From: Flavobacteriales bacterium
GTDB taxonomy: Bacteria > Bacteroidota > Bacteroidia > Flavobacteriales_C > GCA-002722245
DNA: 64,000 bases
Direction: 5' to 3'
Assembly: GCA_002717515.1 (NCBI GenBank)
Contig: PBEC01000001.1
Span: 99,406-163,405, forward strand
Position numbers and translations under genes: made by a program. Below are positions 1 through 9,400 of this stretch, one piece after another. The first letter of the stretch is position 1; every line of letters begins with the position of its first letter. The notes under the pieces were generated by a model. That model was given only the letters and a program-made list of their open reading frames with translations, did no database searches and was not told where the DNA came from.

Positions 1-1971
1 GGCGTTTATATACCCGCTGATATATATGTAAGATATCTTCGTGCCAACAATAAAGATGTAGTTTTTATTGGAGGAACTGATGAACATGGTGTTCCGATTT
101 CCATTAAGGCTAAAAATGAGGGCGTTTCGCCAAAAGAAATAGTTGATCGATATCATAACATTATTAAAAAATCTTTAGAAGGTTTAGGCATTTCTCTTGA
201 TTTTTTTGGTCAAACCTCTTCTTCGAATCATTATGATGTTGCGACGGAATGGTTTCAAAAATTGCACAAAGACGGTGTTTTTTCTGAAGAAGTTTTACAA
301 CAGTATTACGATGAGGAAAATAAGCAATTCCTTGCGGATAGATACATTACAGGAACCTGTCCAAGCTGTAAAGATGAAGGTGCTTACGGTGACCAATGTG
401 AAAAATGCGGAGCCTCTCTTAGTCCTACGGAATTGATTAATCCAAAATCTGCATTGAGTGGAAATAAGCCTGTGTTAAAAGAAACTAAGCATTGGTATCT
501 TCCTTTGAACAATTTTGAACCTTGGTTAAAAGAATGGATTGAAAAGAAAAAAAACCTTTTAAAAGCTAATGTTTATGGTCAAGTTAGGTCATGGCTTGAT
601 GAAGGTTTACGCCCTCGAGCAATTACTAGAGATTTAGAATGGGGAGTTCCAGTTCCAGTTAAAGGTGGAGATGGAAAAGTTTTATATGTTTGGTTTGATG
701 CGCCGATTGGTTATGTTTCGTTTACTAAAGAATTTTTAGAAAATGATCCAAAAAGAAATTGGGAAGATTATTGGAAAAAAGATGGAGGATCTAAGCTTAT
801 TCATTTTTTGGGGAAGGATAATATAGTTTTCCATTCTATAATTTTTCCAAGTATGTTAAAGTCAATGGGTGATTATATATTACCGGAAAATGTTCCTGCA
901 AATGAGTTTTTGAATTTAGAAGGGGATAAGTTTTCAACTTCAAAGAACTGGGCTGTTTGGTTGGACGATTACTTACAAGATTTTCCTGATAAAACGGATT
1001 TACTCAGGTACGTTTTATGCTCCATTTTACCCGAACAAAAAGACGCTGATTTTACATGGGCTGATTTTGTAGCAAAAAATAATAATGAGTTGGTCAACAA
1101 TTTTGCAAACTTTGTTCATAGGTCACTTGTTCTCACAAATAAATATTGGGGAGGAATTGTTCCCGCTCAAGGAGAATTAACAGATTTTGATAAAGAAATT
1201 CTTGAAGAGTTAAAAAAATATCCGTTTAAAATATCTGATAGTATTGAAAAACATAGATATAAGGAGGCTCTTTCGCATTTAATGAAATTATCTGCCCTTG
1301 GGAATAAATATCTTACTGAAACCGAGCCGTGGCAACATATAAAAGAAGATGAGGGAAGAGTAAAAACAATTTTGAATATTTCCCTTCAGGTTACAGCTGC
1401 TTTAGGTGTTTTATCAGGTCCTTTTTTACCAAAAACATCAGAAAAATTGCTTGCAATGCTCAACTTAACGTCTCTCAAATGGACGGATGTTTCGATAAAT
1501 AATATAGCAGCTGGTCATAAAATTAATGAAGGGGTTCATTTGTTTAAGAGAATGGATGAGAAAATAATTCAGGAACAAAGAGAAAAATTAGAAAAAGCGA
1601 AGCACGAAGCGGAGATTTTAAATCAAAAGATGGAACCACAAAAGGAAACGACTACATTTGACGAATTTCAAAAAATGGATATAAGAGTTGGGACAATTGT
1701 TGAAGCTCATAAAATTAAGAAGGCCAAAAAATTACTCAAATTAAAAGTAGATACCGGAATTGATCAAAGAACTGTTGTTTCAGGAATAGCTCAATTTTTT
1801 GAACCGGAGGACATAGTTGGAAAACAAGTTTCAATTTTGATAAATCTTGCCCCAAGAACCATGTTGGGGATAGAATCAGAGGGTATGATTTTAATGGCGG
1901 AAAACAATCAAGGAGAGTTACAATTTGTTTCCCCCGGTTCACCTTTTGAAAATGGGGCTATAATTGCTTAA
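1..1971 (+). CDS. metG: Methionine--tRNA ligase, 5' end outside the window
   Basis: Charges tRNA-Met with methionine in the cytosol. The frame is open from base 1 and reads GVYIPADIYVRYLR, the stretch just after the HIGH signature, so roughly 25 codons including HIGH lie upstream of the window. Visible are GTDEHG of the catalytic Rossmann fold, a zinc knuckle of CPSC and CEKC pairs (around 354-417), the KMSKS-equivalent KFSTS (near 930), and the helical anticodon-binding region. The C-terminal 110 residues are an EMAP-II/Trbp111-like tRNA-binding domain (FQKMDIRVGTIVEAHKIKKA). The first ATG in the visible frame is at 262 and is not the start. KFSTS instead of KMSKS is, from memory, usual for this phylum. 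Confidence 0.97.
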   Translation, partial: GVYIPADIYVRYLRANNKDVVFIGGTDEHGVPISIKAKNEGVSPKEIVDRYHNIIKKSLEGLGISLDFFGQTSSSNHYDVATEWFQKLHKDGVFSEEVLQQYYDEENKQFLADRYITGTCPSCKDEGAYGDQCEKCGASLSPTELINPKSALSGNKPVLKETKHWYLPLNNFEPWLKEWIEKKKNLLKANVYGQVRSWLDEGLRPRAITRDLEWGVPVPVKGGDGKVLYVWFDAPIGYVSFTKEFLENDPKRNWEDYWKKDGGSKLIHFLGKDNIVFHSIIFPSMLKSMGDYILPENVPANEFLNLEGDKFSTSKNWAVWLDDYLQDFPDKTDLLRYVLCSILPEQKDADFTWADFVAKNNNELVNNFANFVHRSLVLTNKYWGGIVPAQGELTDFDKEILEELKKYPFKISDSIEKHRYKEALSHLMKLSALGNKYLTETEPWQHIKEDEGRVKTILNISLQVTAALGVLSGPFLPKTSEKLLAMLNLTSLKWTDVSINNIAAGHKINEGVHLFKRMDEKIIQEQREKLEKAKHEAEILNQKMEPQKETTTFDEFQKMDIRVGTIVEAHKIKKAKKLLKLKVDTGIDQRTVVSGIAQFFEPEDIVGKQVSILINLAPRTMLGIESEGMILMAENNQGELQFVSPGSPFENGAIIA

Positions 1972-2075
1972 ATTGTATCCTTAATGTAAAAGCGGAATAT
2001 TGGAAAATTTAGATATCGATATTTCAAATTCAAAATTTAAAACACAATTGTCTCTTATTATTACTAATTTTTACA

Positions 2076-3224
2076 ATGAGTAAATTCGGAACAAAGGCCA
2101 TTCATGCTGGTGCAGAACCAGATTCGGCGACTGGCGCTATAATGACTCCCATCTACCAAACTAGTACATACATACAAAATGCTCCTGGAGAACATAAAGG
2201 TTATGAGTATTCAAGAACATTAAATCCAACACGGCATGCATTGGAGAAAAATTTAGCCGCATTAGAAAATGGAAATTATGGACTTGCTTTCTCAAGTGGT
2301 TTAGCAGCCATGGATGCTCTATTAAAAACATTTAAACCCGGTGATGAAATTATTTCATCAAATGATTTATATGGAGGTTCTTATCGTTTGTTTACTAAAA
2401 TTTTTTCCGATTTAGGTCTCAAGTTTCGCTTTGTAGAAATGGATGAAATTAGTAAGGTTGAATCCTTAATCAATGCTTATACCAAAATGATTTGGATTGA
2501 GACTCCAACAAACCCAATGATGAATATTATTGATATTAAGGCAGTTTCTAATCTTGCAATAAAACACAATATTTTGTCGGCTGTTGATAATACTTTCTCG
2601 TCTCCTTATTTACAGAATCCTTTGGATTTAGGAGCGGATGTTGTTGTTCATAGTATCACAAAGTTTATTGCTGGACATAGTGATGTAGTAATGGGTGCAA
2701 TTGTTTTAAATGATGACACATTAGCCAATAAGTTATATTTTATCCAAAATTCATGTGGCGCTGTTCCTGGTCCTCAGGATTGTTTTTTAGTATTAAGAGG
2801 AATAAAAACTTTACACGTTAGAATGGATCGTCATTGTCAAAATGCGATTCAGGTGGCATCTTTTTTAAAGAATCATCCTAAGGTGGAAAGTGTTTTCTAT
2901 CCTGGTTTATCCTCGCATCCAAATCACGAGGTTGCAGTAAGTCAAATGAATGATTTCGGAGGAATGATTTCATTTATTACCAAGGGAAACAGGATAGAAG
3001 ATGCAAAAAAAGTGATTACAAGTACTAAAATTTTTAGTTTAGCAGAATCCTTAGGGGGCGTAGAGTCATTGTGTGGTCATCCCGCTACTATGACACATGC
3101 CGCCATACCAAAGGAAGAAAGAGAAAAGTCAGGTGTTGTTGATGCTTTAATTCGATTAAGTGTTGGTATTGAAGATGTGGAAGATTTAATTGAAGATTTA
3201 AGTCAAGCACTAGAAAAAATATAG
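2076..3224 (+). CDS. Trans-sulfuration PLP enzyme (cystathionine gamma-synthase/lyase family)
   Basis: Fold-type I PLP enzyme of the Cys/Met metabolism family, 382 residues, full length. The PLP lysine lies in HSITKFIAGHSDV, preceded by the cofactor aspartate in AVDNTF; YSRTLNPT and SSGLAAM are the usual substrate/phosphate-binding motifs. The family interconverts homoserine esters, cysteine, cystathionine and homocysteine; MetB, MetC and CGL cannot be separated by eye. It follows metG by about 100 bases and precedes the TrkA-like gene by 3, so it is probably co-transcribed with the latter. I see no SAM riboswitch in the short leader. Confidence 0.93.
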   Translation: MSKFGTKAIHAGAEPDSATGAIMTPIYQTSTYIQNAPGEHKGYEYSRTLNPTRHALEKNLAALENGNYGLAFSSGLAAMDALLKTFKPGDEIISSNDLYGGSYRLFTKIFSDLGLKFRFVEMDEISKVESLINAYTKMIWIETPTNPMMNIIDIKAVSNLAIKHNILSAVDNTFSSPYLQNPLDLGADVVVHSITKFIAGHSDVVMGAIVLNDDTLANKLYFIQNSCGAVPGPQDCFLVLRGIKTLHVRMDRHCQNAIQVASFLKNHPKVESVFYPGLSSHPNHEVAVSQMNDFGGMISFITKGNRIEDAKKVITSTKIFSLAESLGGVESLCGHPATMTHAAIPKEEREKSGVVDALIRLSVGIEDVEDLIEDLSQALEKI

Positions 3225-3227
3225 ATT

Positions 3228-3923
3228 ATGAGAGGAACAAAGTTTTCGGTAATTGGAATGGGTAAATATGGTAGATCTATTGCTCAAATATTAAGTGATC
3301 GAGGGGCCGAGGTTATTGCTATTGATAATAGAGAAGAGTATATTGAAGAGGTTGAAGATATTGTTGCTTTGGCCGTTACAATGGATGCCACAGATGGAAA
3401 GGCCTTGGAGTCCCAAAATATTCATGAAAGCGATGCTGTTGTGGTTGCAATAGGTGCTAATTTCGAGGCTCTTTTGTTGTGCTGTGTTCAGTTAAAAGAA
3501 TTAGGTGTTAAGAGAATAATAGCTCGATCTAATGATGAAAATCAAAAAAAGATTCTTCAAAAAATTGGAATAGAGGAAATTCTTGAGCCTGAAAAGGAAA
3601 TCGGAGTATTGGTTGCCGAGCAATTAATAAATCCGAGTATTGTTTCTTTTTTACAACTTCCGGACGATTATGAAGTCGCAGAAATAAAACCTCCAAAAGA
3701 TATTGAGTCCCGAACTGTAGAGGAAATTGGCTTAAGAAGTAAGTATCGCTTGAACTTAATTACCATCAAGCGATGTTTTGAGGAAGACAATGGAGATTCA
3801 GTGGAGGTAGTTCAACACATCCTAGGGGTTCCGGCATCGAATACAGTAATTCAACATACCGATACTTTAATCGTTTTTGGAACATCAAGGGATATTAAAA
3901 GATTTATAGAGATCAATAATTAA
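3228..3923 (+). CDS. TrkA/KtrA-type K+ transport regulator (RCK_N + RCK_C)
   Basis: 231 residues with an N-terminal Rossmann RCK_N domain (VIGMGKYGRSIAQIL nucleotide loop, then the acidic strand end AIDNREEY) and a C-terminal RCK_C domain from about residue 140. Such proteins form cytosolic gating rings that bind NAD(H) or ATP/ADP and control Trk/Ktr potassium transporters. The size is that of single-unit KtrA, half of E. coli TrkA. The membrane partner (TrkH/KtrB) is not adjacent on either side, so it must be encoded elsewhere. It starts 3 bases after the trans-sulfuration gene, suggesting one transcript. Confidence 0.9.
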   Translation: MRGTKFSVIGMGKYGRSIAQILSDRGAEVIAIDNREEYIEEVEDIVALAVTMDATDGKALESQNIHESDAVVVAIGANFEALLLCCVQLKELGVKRIIARSNDENQKKILQKIGIEEILEPEKEIGVLVAEQLINPSIVSFLQLPDDYEVAEIKPPKDIESRTVEEIGLRSKYRLNLITIKRCFEEDNGDSVEVVQHILGVPASNTVIQHTDTLIVFGTSRDIKRFIEINN

Positions 3924-3950
3924 AAAAACATCTATTTAATACAATAATGA

Positions 3951-3982
3951 ATTGATTTTATTGTTTTCAATTAAAAATCAAT
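3951..3982. repeat. Inverted repeat in the leader of the first lipoprotein gene
   Basis: ATTGATTTT at 3951-3959 pairs with AAAATCAAT at 3974-3982, and ATTG/CAAT extends the stem inward around a TTTT loop. It ends 7 bases before the ATG at 3990. No T-run follows, so it is not a classical terminator. The second lipoprotein copy has no equivalent hairpin. It is AT-only apart from the ends and could be fortuitous. Confidence 0.35.
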
Positions 3983-3989
3983 AATAGAA

Positions 3990-4310
3990 ATGAAAGTATT
4001 AAAGTTTTTAGCCGTATTAATTGGTCTTATAATTACAGCTACCGGCTTACAGTCTTGTAAAAAAGATGAGCCCAATAAACCCATAATTACTAAAGAGTGT
4101 TGTGAGATCAATATTACCTATTCGGAAGATGATGGTGGAGAAACAATTTATGGGAAAGTATGTGATGATGGTTATCAATATTCTAAACTTACGGAATCAA
4201 ATGGATCGATTATTACATATACCTATAACTGGAAACAGGATTCCAGCTATACCTGGGATTATTTTAAAACCTCAGTATATTCTTATGGTGGTACATGTGA
4301 GTTTGAGTAA
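3990..4310 (+). CDS. Small cysteine-containing lipoprotein, copy 1
   Basis: 106 residues with a lipoprotein signal peptide: charged MKVLKF, a hydrophobic core, then lipobox GLQSC with Cys23 as the lipidation site, followed by KKDEPN. The mature part has conserved Cys pairs (KECCEINITYSEDDGGE, CDDGY, GGTC) that could form disulfides in the periplasm or at the surface, and is rich in Tyr/Thr. I do not recognise the family and assign no function. It is paralogous to the gene at 4556-4879. The start is fixed by the signal peptide and by agreement with the second copy. Confidence 0.8.
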   Translation: MKVLKFLAVLIGLIITATGLQSCKKDEPNKPIITKECCEINITYSEDDGGETIYGKVCDDGYQYSKLTESNGSIITYTYNWKQDSSYTWDYFKTSVYSYGGTCEFE

Positions 4311-4328
4311 AATATTTAATTTGTTAGA

Positions 4329-4350
4329 GGTTACATAAGTAGCCTTTTTT
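4329..4350 (+). terminator. Terminator of lipoprotein copy 1
   Basis: GGTTAC-ATAA-GTAGCC, a 6-bp stem with one G-U pair, followed by six T. It corresponds to the hairpin after copy 2. The left arm could alternatively pair as GAGGTTA (4327-4333) with TAACCTC (4362-4368). Confidence 0.75.
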
Positions 4351-4401
4351 GTGATTTTATTTAACCTCCAAAATCGTTTTTGTTAAAAAAAACATCAAGA
4401 T

Positions 4402-4435
4402 AAAAAGCCAAACATTTGGTCAGTAAAGGCTTTTT
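4402..4435. terminator. Possible second terminator between the lipoprotein copies
   Basis: AAAAAGCC (4402-4409) pairs with GGCTTTTT (4428-4435) around an 18-base loop. The stem is partly AT and the loop is long, so this is weaker than the neighbouring hairpins. The rest of 4351-4555 shows nothing clear. Confidence 0.4.
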
Positions 4436-4555
4436 ATTGTGTTCGTAGAGTATCGATAAAAATCAAAATATTGAGAAAATAAAATAATGGAAAAACATTA
4501 AATGTTAATGAAGTAATAAAATGTTTTTATATTTTTAAGATCTAAAATAAAAAAA

Positions 4556-4879
4556 ATGAAAGTATTAAAGTTTTTAGCTGTAATAATTGGTGTTTTAATT
4601 ACAGCTTCCGGATTGCATTCCTGTAAAAAAGATGAGCCCAATGAACCTGTATTGACCAAAGAGTGTTGTGAGATCAATATTACCTATTCGGAAGATGATG
4701 GTGGAGAAACAATTTATGCGAAAACATGTGACGATGGTTATACTTATTCTAAATATACTTACTCAAACGGTGAAACCTACACTTATACTTATAACTGGCT
4801 AGAGGAGGATTCCACAAACACATGGGATTACCAGAAATCTATAGCTTATGAGTACGGTGGAACTTGTAAGTTTGAGTAA
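4556..4879 (+). CDS. Small cysteine-containing lipoprotein, copy 2
   Basis: 107 residues, paralogue of the preceding gene: same signal peptide pattern, lipobox GLHSC, then KKDEPNEP, and the same CC...CDDGY...GGTC cysteine arrangement. The C-terminal third differs more (YTYSNGETYTYTYNW). The pattern of an identical core and diverged ends suggests recent duplication, possibly with gene conversion. The function is unknown; the family is probably restricted to close relatives. Confidence 0.8.
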   Translation: MKVLKFLAVIIGVLITASGLHSCKKDEPNEPVLTKECCEINITYSEDDGGETIYAKTCDDGYTYSKYTYSNGETYTYTYNWLEEDSTNTWDYQKSIAYEYGGTCKFE

Positions 4880-4897
4880 AATACTTGATTTTTTAGA

Positions 4898-4920
4898 GGC
4901 TGTGTAAACAGCCTTTTTTT
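4898..4920 (+). terminator. Terminator of lipoprotein copy 2
   Basis: GGCTGT-GTAA-ACAGCC, a perfect 6-bp stem followed by seven T. It ends only 4 bases before the ATG of the sulfotransferase at 4925, so that gene depends on read-through or on a promoter inside the lipoprotein gene. Confidence 0.85.
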
Positions 4921-4924
4921 ATTT

Positions 4925-5794
4925 ATGAAGAAAGAAACCAAATATGAAGACGTAGGTTACGCCTTCATATTAAAAATTCTCAGGGGGATAATTATCTTTT
5001 TCTCTAAAATTGTAGGATATTTTAAAAAGTGGGAAGAGAAAATTCGATTTCAAAAATTTAAGTTGGCTTTTGGTGAAAGAGACGATGATATTTATATTTC
5101 CACTTATCCCAAGTCCGGGACTACTCTGACTCAGGTAATATTATACTGTTTGACAACAGATTCTAATATGAAATTTAATCATATTTATGACGTTTCTCCT
5201 TGGATAAGAAACGCATCCTTTCTTAGAAAACAACCTGTTGATTTGCCCAGTCCAAGAATAATTAAAACACATGATGAGTATAAAGATTTTAACAAAAATT
5301 TAAAAGGTAAAATAATCTATGTGTATCGAGATGGCATGGATGTAGCCGTATCTCAGTTTAATCAGCAAAAAAATTACAACGCACCAAATTTAGAATTTGA
5401 TTCTTTCCTTAGGAATTTTTTGAAATCAAAAAAATGGTTTAAGCATGTTGAGTTATGGATGAAGAATAAAAAACATCTTCCTATCCTCTACATAAGGTAT
5501 GAAGACTTGTTGCGTGACAAAAGAAAAGAAATAAATAAAATAATTGAATTTTGTGGCATTAAATGCTCAGAAGCGGCGATTAAGAAAGCAATTAAGTATA
5601 GTGACTTTAAATACATGAAAGCCAATGAAACTAAATTTGGAGACCAGCCTACGGAAAAAAATAAAATTTTTAATCAATTCATAAGAAAAGGAAAAAGTGG
5701 TGAAGGGAAGCAAAAATTTTCCGATTCACAGGTAAAAGAATTTACACAATTGTACAATGAAAATTTAAAAGAAACATTTGATAAAATTTTTTAA
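4925..5794 (+). CDS. PAPS-dependent sulfotransferase (Sulfotransfer_1 family)
   Basis: 289 residues. TYPKSGTTLTQ (about 60-70) is the 5'-phosphosulfate loop; IIKTHDEY (about 112-119) carries the family catalytic histidine; VYRDGMDVAVSQ (about 133-144) is the 3'-phosphate site with its Arg and Ser; RKGKSGEGKQKFS near 253-266 matches the RKGxxGDWKxxF dimer/PAPS motif. It transfers sulfate from PAPS to a hydroxyl or amine of an unknown acceptor. Residues 12-32 form a hydrophobic/amphipathic stretch suggesting peripheral membrane association. The next in-frame Met lies beyond the P-loop, so ATG 4925 is the best start although it abuts a terminator. The DsbA-like gene follows after 2 bases. Confidence 0.88.
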   Translation: MKKETKYEDVGYAFILKILRGIIIFFSKIVGYFKKWEEKIRFQKFKLAFGERDDDIYISTYPKSGTTLTQVILYCLTTDSNMKFNHIYDVSPWIRNASFLRKQPVDLPSPRIIKTHDEYKDFNKNLKGKIIYVYRDGMDVAVSQFNQQKNYNAPNLEFDSFLRNFLKSKKWFKHVELWMKNKKHLPILYIRYEDLLRDKRKEINKIIEFCGIKCSEAAIKKAIKYSDFKYMKANETKFGDQPTEKNKIFNQFIRKGKSGEGKQKFSDSQVKEFTQLYNENLKETFDKIF

Positions 5795-5796
5795 TA

Positions 5797-6438
5797 GTGA
5801 GAAACTTTTTGAAGATTATAATTTTAATTTTTCTAATTTCAATATCCGTCTTACTTACTTTTGTATTAATCAATCAAAAGGATATTCAATCAAAGCTGGA
5901 GAATACCAACCGATTGTTGTTCAATCAAAAAATGGAGTTAAAAATTTCAGATTTATTAAAGAAAGACTCCTTAGATATTGTTTTAGGGGAGTACAATGCA
6001 GACAACTCGATAATTATTTATTTAAGATATGGGTGTAGTGCTTGTGATGAATATTACAAGGAAACATTGTCTAAATTTAATACACAGATTCTTAGTGATT
6101 TCAAATTGAGTCTTACATTTAGGTTTTTAGCTCACGACAGTAAACCTGAAATACTGAAATTTTCGGAAACAGTATATCAAGCTCAAAGAGAAGGTTTTTT
6201 TGGTGATTTCATGAATGAAGTTTTTCTAAATAAAAGGCCTTTCAGGAAATCTTTTGAAGAGTTAAAATCAAAATATCATTCAGATTTAAAATACCTTGAT
6301 GTTAAAGAATATGTTCTGAAAAAATCAAGAGATGCCCGTAATCTTAGTGTTTTATCCACACCAACAAGCTTTGTCAACGGAAAAAGAGTTACGGGGTCGA
6401 TCAGTAAAGAACGGTTGATACAATTATTAAAAAAATAA
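5797..6438 (+). CDS. Membrane-anchored DsbA/thioredoxin-fold protein
   Basis: 213 residues. A hydrophobic N-terminal segment (about 4-26) is a signal anchor or signal peptide. The redox motif is YGCSACDEYY (Cys80 and Cys83), with a cis-proline loop STPTSFVNGKRVTG near the C-terminus, as in DsbA-like Thioredoxin_4 proteins. It is probably a periplasmic thiol oxidase or reductase. It starts with GTG at 5797, two bases after the sulfotransferase stop, so the two are translationally linked; whether they act together is unknown. It is convergent with the T9SS gene, 3 bases away. Confidence 0.82.
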   Translation: MRNFLKIIILIFLISISVLLTFVLINQKDIQSKLENTNRLLFNQKMELKISDLLKKDSLDIVLGEYNADNSIIIYLRYGCSACDEYYKETLSKFNTQILSDFKLSLTFRFLAHDSKPEILKFSETVYQAQREGFFGDFMNEVFLNKRPFRKSFEELKSKYHSDLKYLDVKEYVLKKSRDARNLSVLSTPTSFVNGKRVTGSISKERLIQLLKK

Positions 6439-6441
6439 AAG

Positions 6442-9400
6442 TTACTTTTTAATAATCTCAGTTGTGTAAATTTTTCCGTTGTGGTCAATCTTAATGTAAT
6501 AGAAACCAGAAGGCAGATTTTCAAAAGAAATGTTTTCGGTAAGCCTTACATTGCCCTTATTTAGTATTCTTCCTTGTGCGTCAAATAGTAACCATCTTGA
6601 TTCATCTGACAAACTATTTTGTTCTTCTTTGTGCACAATTAGTTCTTTGATTACCGGATTAGGGAACAAATTAACCCCAATGGCATTGAGGTCATCAATT
6701 CCTGTACAAAGGTCAAAATTTGCAGTTACTTCAACTCTCGAGCTTGGACAGTCGTTTATGTCCTCTTTTACCTTCCAGTTGTAAAAGTAGTAGTAATATT
6801 TTGTTTCAACTCCAGTTGCAGTACTTTCATAGATTGAAGCAATATTTCCAACATCGTAGGGATAATTTGATACGTTGTTATTTCTGAAAAGAGCCACACT
6901 GTTAGAGTTTATTTTTTCACAGGAAAGAGTATAACCTGTACCAATATTAATGGACCAATTCAATGAAACAACACTTTTCCCATCGGGTATATTTACGTTT
7001 TCATCATAAATGATATCATCATTTAAATTCTTTAAAACAAAGTTTCTTTCACCTGCTCCTTGAGCATAAACTTCAAAAGACATTAAAATCATATCTTTTG
7101 AAACATTAAATTTTATTCCATACCCTCCCGCATGAATTCCACCAGAACTTTCGCTCGTGTCAGCGACCGCTCCATACACAATTGTGTTTTCTGTTGAAGA
7201 TTGTTCTACATAAAATGTTGTGTCGGAGGATAATGTAGAAATAAGACTGTCTCCAATATGTATAGGAGTTTCGTCTTCCTGATTAGCAAACCACCTCACT
7301 TCATGTTCAGGATTATTTACAGTGAAAACTACTGTTTCTCCTTGGGAACAAAATATTTGATTCTCTACTGAAGGTGACTCTGCTGTTTCTCTTGTAACAA
7401 CTTCTATCTCTTCCGATTCTAAAGTATCTTCTGATGTTGTAATACGAACGGAATAGTTCCCTGATTCAAGTGCTGTATATAAATTTGAATTTGCCCCATC
7501 AATATCTAAACCATCTTTAATCCACTGATAGTTATAGTCTGAGTTGTTTATAGCTTCTAAAACAACATTTTCATTAGAACAAAAAGAGAGTGCGGATTGA
7601 GCTGAAACAGCAGCATTAATTTGGTTGGCTGTTTCGTAGGTGGGAGCACTCCAAGCACCTCTTCCATAGGTTCCTGCATATATTCTGTTATTTACTGAAC
7701 TTATAATTAATTCATTTACTCTAACATTGGGTAGGTTGTCCTGAAAGTCTGTCCACTCATCCATAGAGCTTTTTATATAATAAACTCCACTGTACATACC
7801 AACATAGATTGCATTTGAGTCGTTATCTGCTATGGCAACACAATTTGCAGAAATATTTGGTAGATTATGTTTCATTCCTGTCCAAGAGGCTCCACCATTG
7901 GTTGATAAGTATACTTTGCTTGATCCATTTGATGCAATCACTACTTTTTCGGGATTGGAGGGATGAATATCTATATCGTTAATTCTACCCAATGAAGTAG
8001 TTAAACTGGTCCAAGAAATACCTCCATCAATTGATTTGGATAAATTGGACCCTTTTGATGCAAACATTATGTCGGGGTTCGATTCCGCCACTTTAAGTAC
8101 ATTACATTTCCCACTTCCGGTTGGAGTTCCTAAATCATATCCTGTCCCAGATGCAAAGGAGTATTTTTTTACAGCTGTATATCCTACATAGAATACATCT
8201 GCCTCCTCCGGGTCCTCGCAAACAGGGGTAACCCAATTTCCATCTTCATCCTCTACATATGATCGAGAGATTCCACCATTGGTCGTTTTGTACAAACCAC
8301 CATTCTGAGAAGTCCCAACTTGATTGTTGGAGTTAAACCTACTGACATACCCATCCATACCATCAGCTCCCAACCATTCTTGCCAACTGTAGTTTGAACC
8401 ATAGGTCGAAACTGTTCCATTATCCTGTGCTCCACCCAGTATTTTTGTTGGATCTGTTTCTGATATGTCAATCAGATAAAACTGACGTGTATTCAAACCA
8501 ATACTTAAGTCAGTAAATGAACTTTCAGAGTTTTTTCCTACACTTATTCCTCCATCTGTTCCAGTGTATAAAGTGCTGTCAGCCCACTCCAAAGAATGTA
8601 TGTCTGCATGAATGTATTTTACACCAGCGCTACTATAAGTCCAGGGGACATATAATGAAAAACTGTTTCCCCCATCTATTGAACGATAAAGTTCAAATCC
8701 TCCCGTATAGATGAGGTTCGGATTTTCGTTGGAAACAGCGATATCAAAGCCATACCAACCATATCCTCCAAAATAATCTGTTTCACTGGTGTGAATAGAG
8801 GTAAAGGAGTTTCCTGAATTAGTAGATTTATATAAGGTTTCAAATTCGTTTCCGCTTGTTGTTGTAAGCCAAACGCTATTGGGTTGAGCATCAGATACAG
8901 CAAACCGAGAGTATGTTCCTGATGGACCTTCTATTTCACTAAAAGTCACTCCATTGTCGATCGATTTAAAAAAATTACTCCCCGATGCATAAACAATATT
9001 CGAGTTACTGGGGTGATATTCTAAATCCAGAGTATTTTCATTACTTACAGAAGAAAACGAGTTCCCTCCGTTTGAAGATCTAAAAATCCCATATGATCCA
9101 CATGCCATTACAATATTGCTGTCTATTGGGTCAGGTTTAACACGAACTGTTTTAGTATACGTGATTTTTTCCCAGTTTACTCCCCCATCAAGAGATCTAT
9201 ATATTCCTTTATCGGTTCCTATGAAGTAGGTTTGATTGTTATGAGGAGATATGGATACAGCAAGTATATCTAACGTTGAAAGGTGGTCGGTAAGAGGAAT
9301 CCATGAATCGCCACCATTTATGGTTACCCAAACCCCTCCTGTTGGAGCTCCTGCCAGAATATGATTTGGGTTTGAAGGGTCAACCGAAATACATTCTACT

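Larger units (their letters stand above)
3990..4350 (+). repeat. Tandem duplication, unit 1 (gene plus terminator)
   Basis: This unit and 4556-4920 are tandem copies offset by 566 bases. Both run from the same start motif through a small lipoprotein gene to a hairpin terminator. A 61-base run is identical in both (4092-4152 and 4658-4718), including all wobble positions, while flanking coding parts have diverged. The intervening 4351-4555 is not duplicated. Confidence 0.9.
4556..4920 (+). repeat. Tandem duplication, unit 2 (gene plus terminator)
   Basis: Second copy of the unit at 3990-4350. The terminator is duplicated with it, but its arms differ (GGCTGT/ACAGCC against GGTTAC/GTAGCC) while still pairing. 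Confidence 0.9.

Noticed and set aside
1972..2075. SAM riboswitch before the trans-sulfuration gene
   Set aside because: The 104-base interval is AT-rich and has no stable multi-stem structure or conserved core that I can see.
3990..4879. The two small lipoprotein genes as a toxin-antitoxin or immunity pair
   Set aside because: They are close paralogues with the same signal peptide and cysteines, i.e. a duplication, not two different components.
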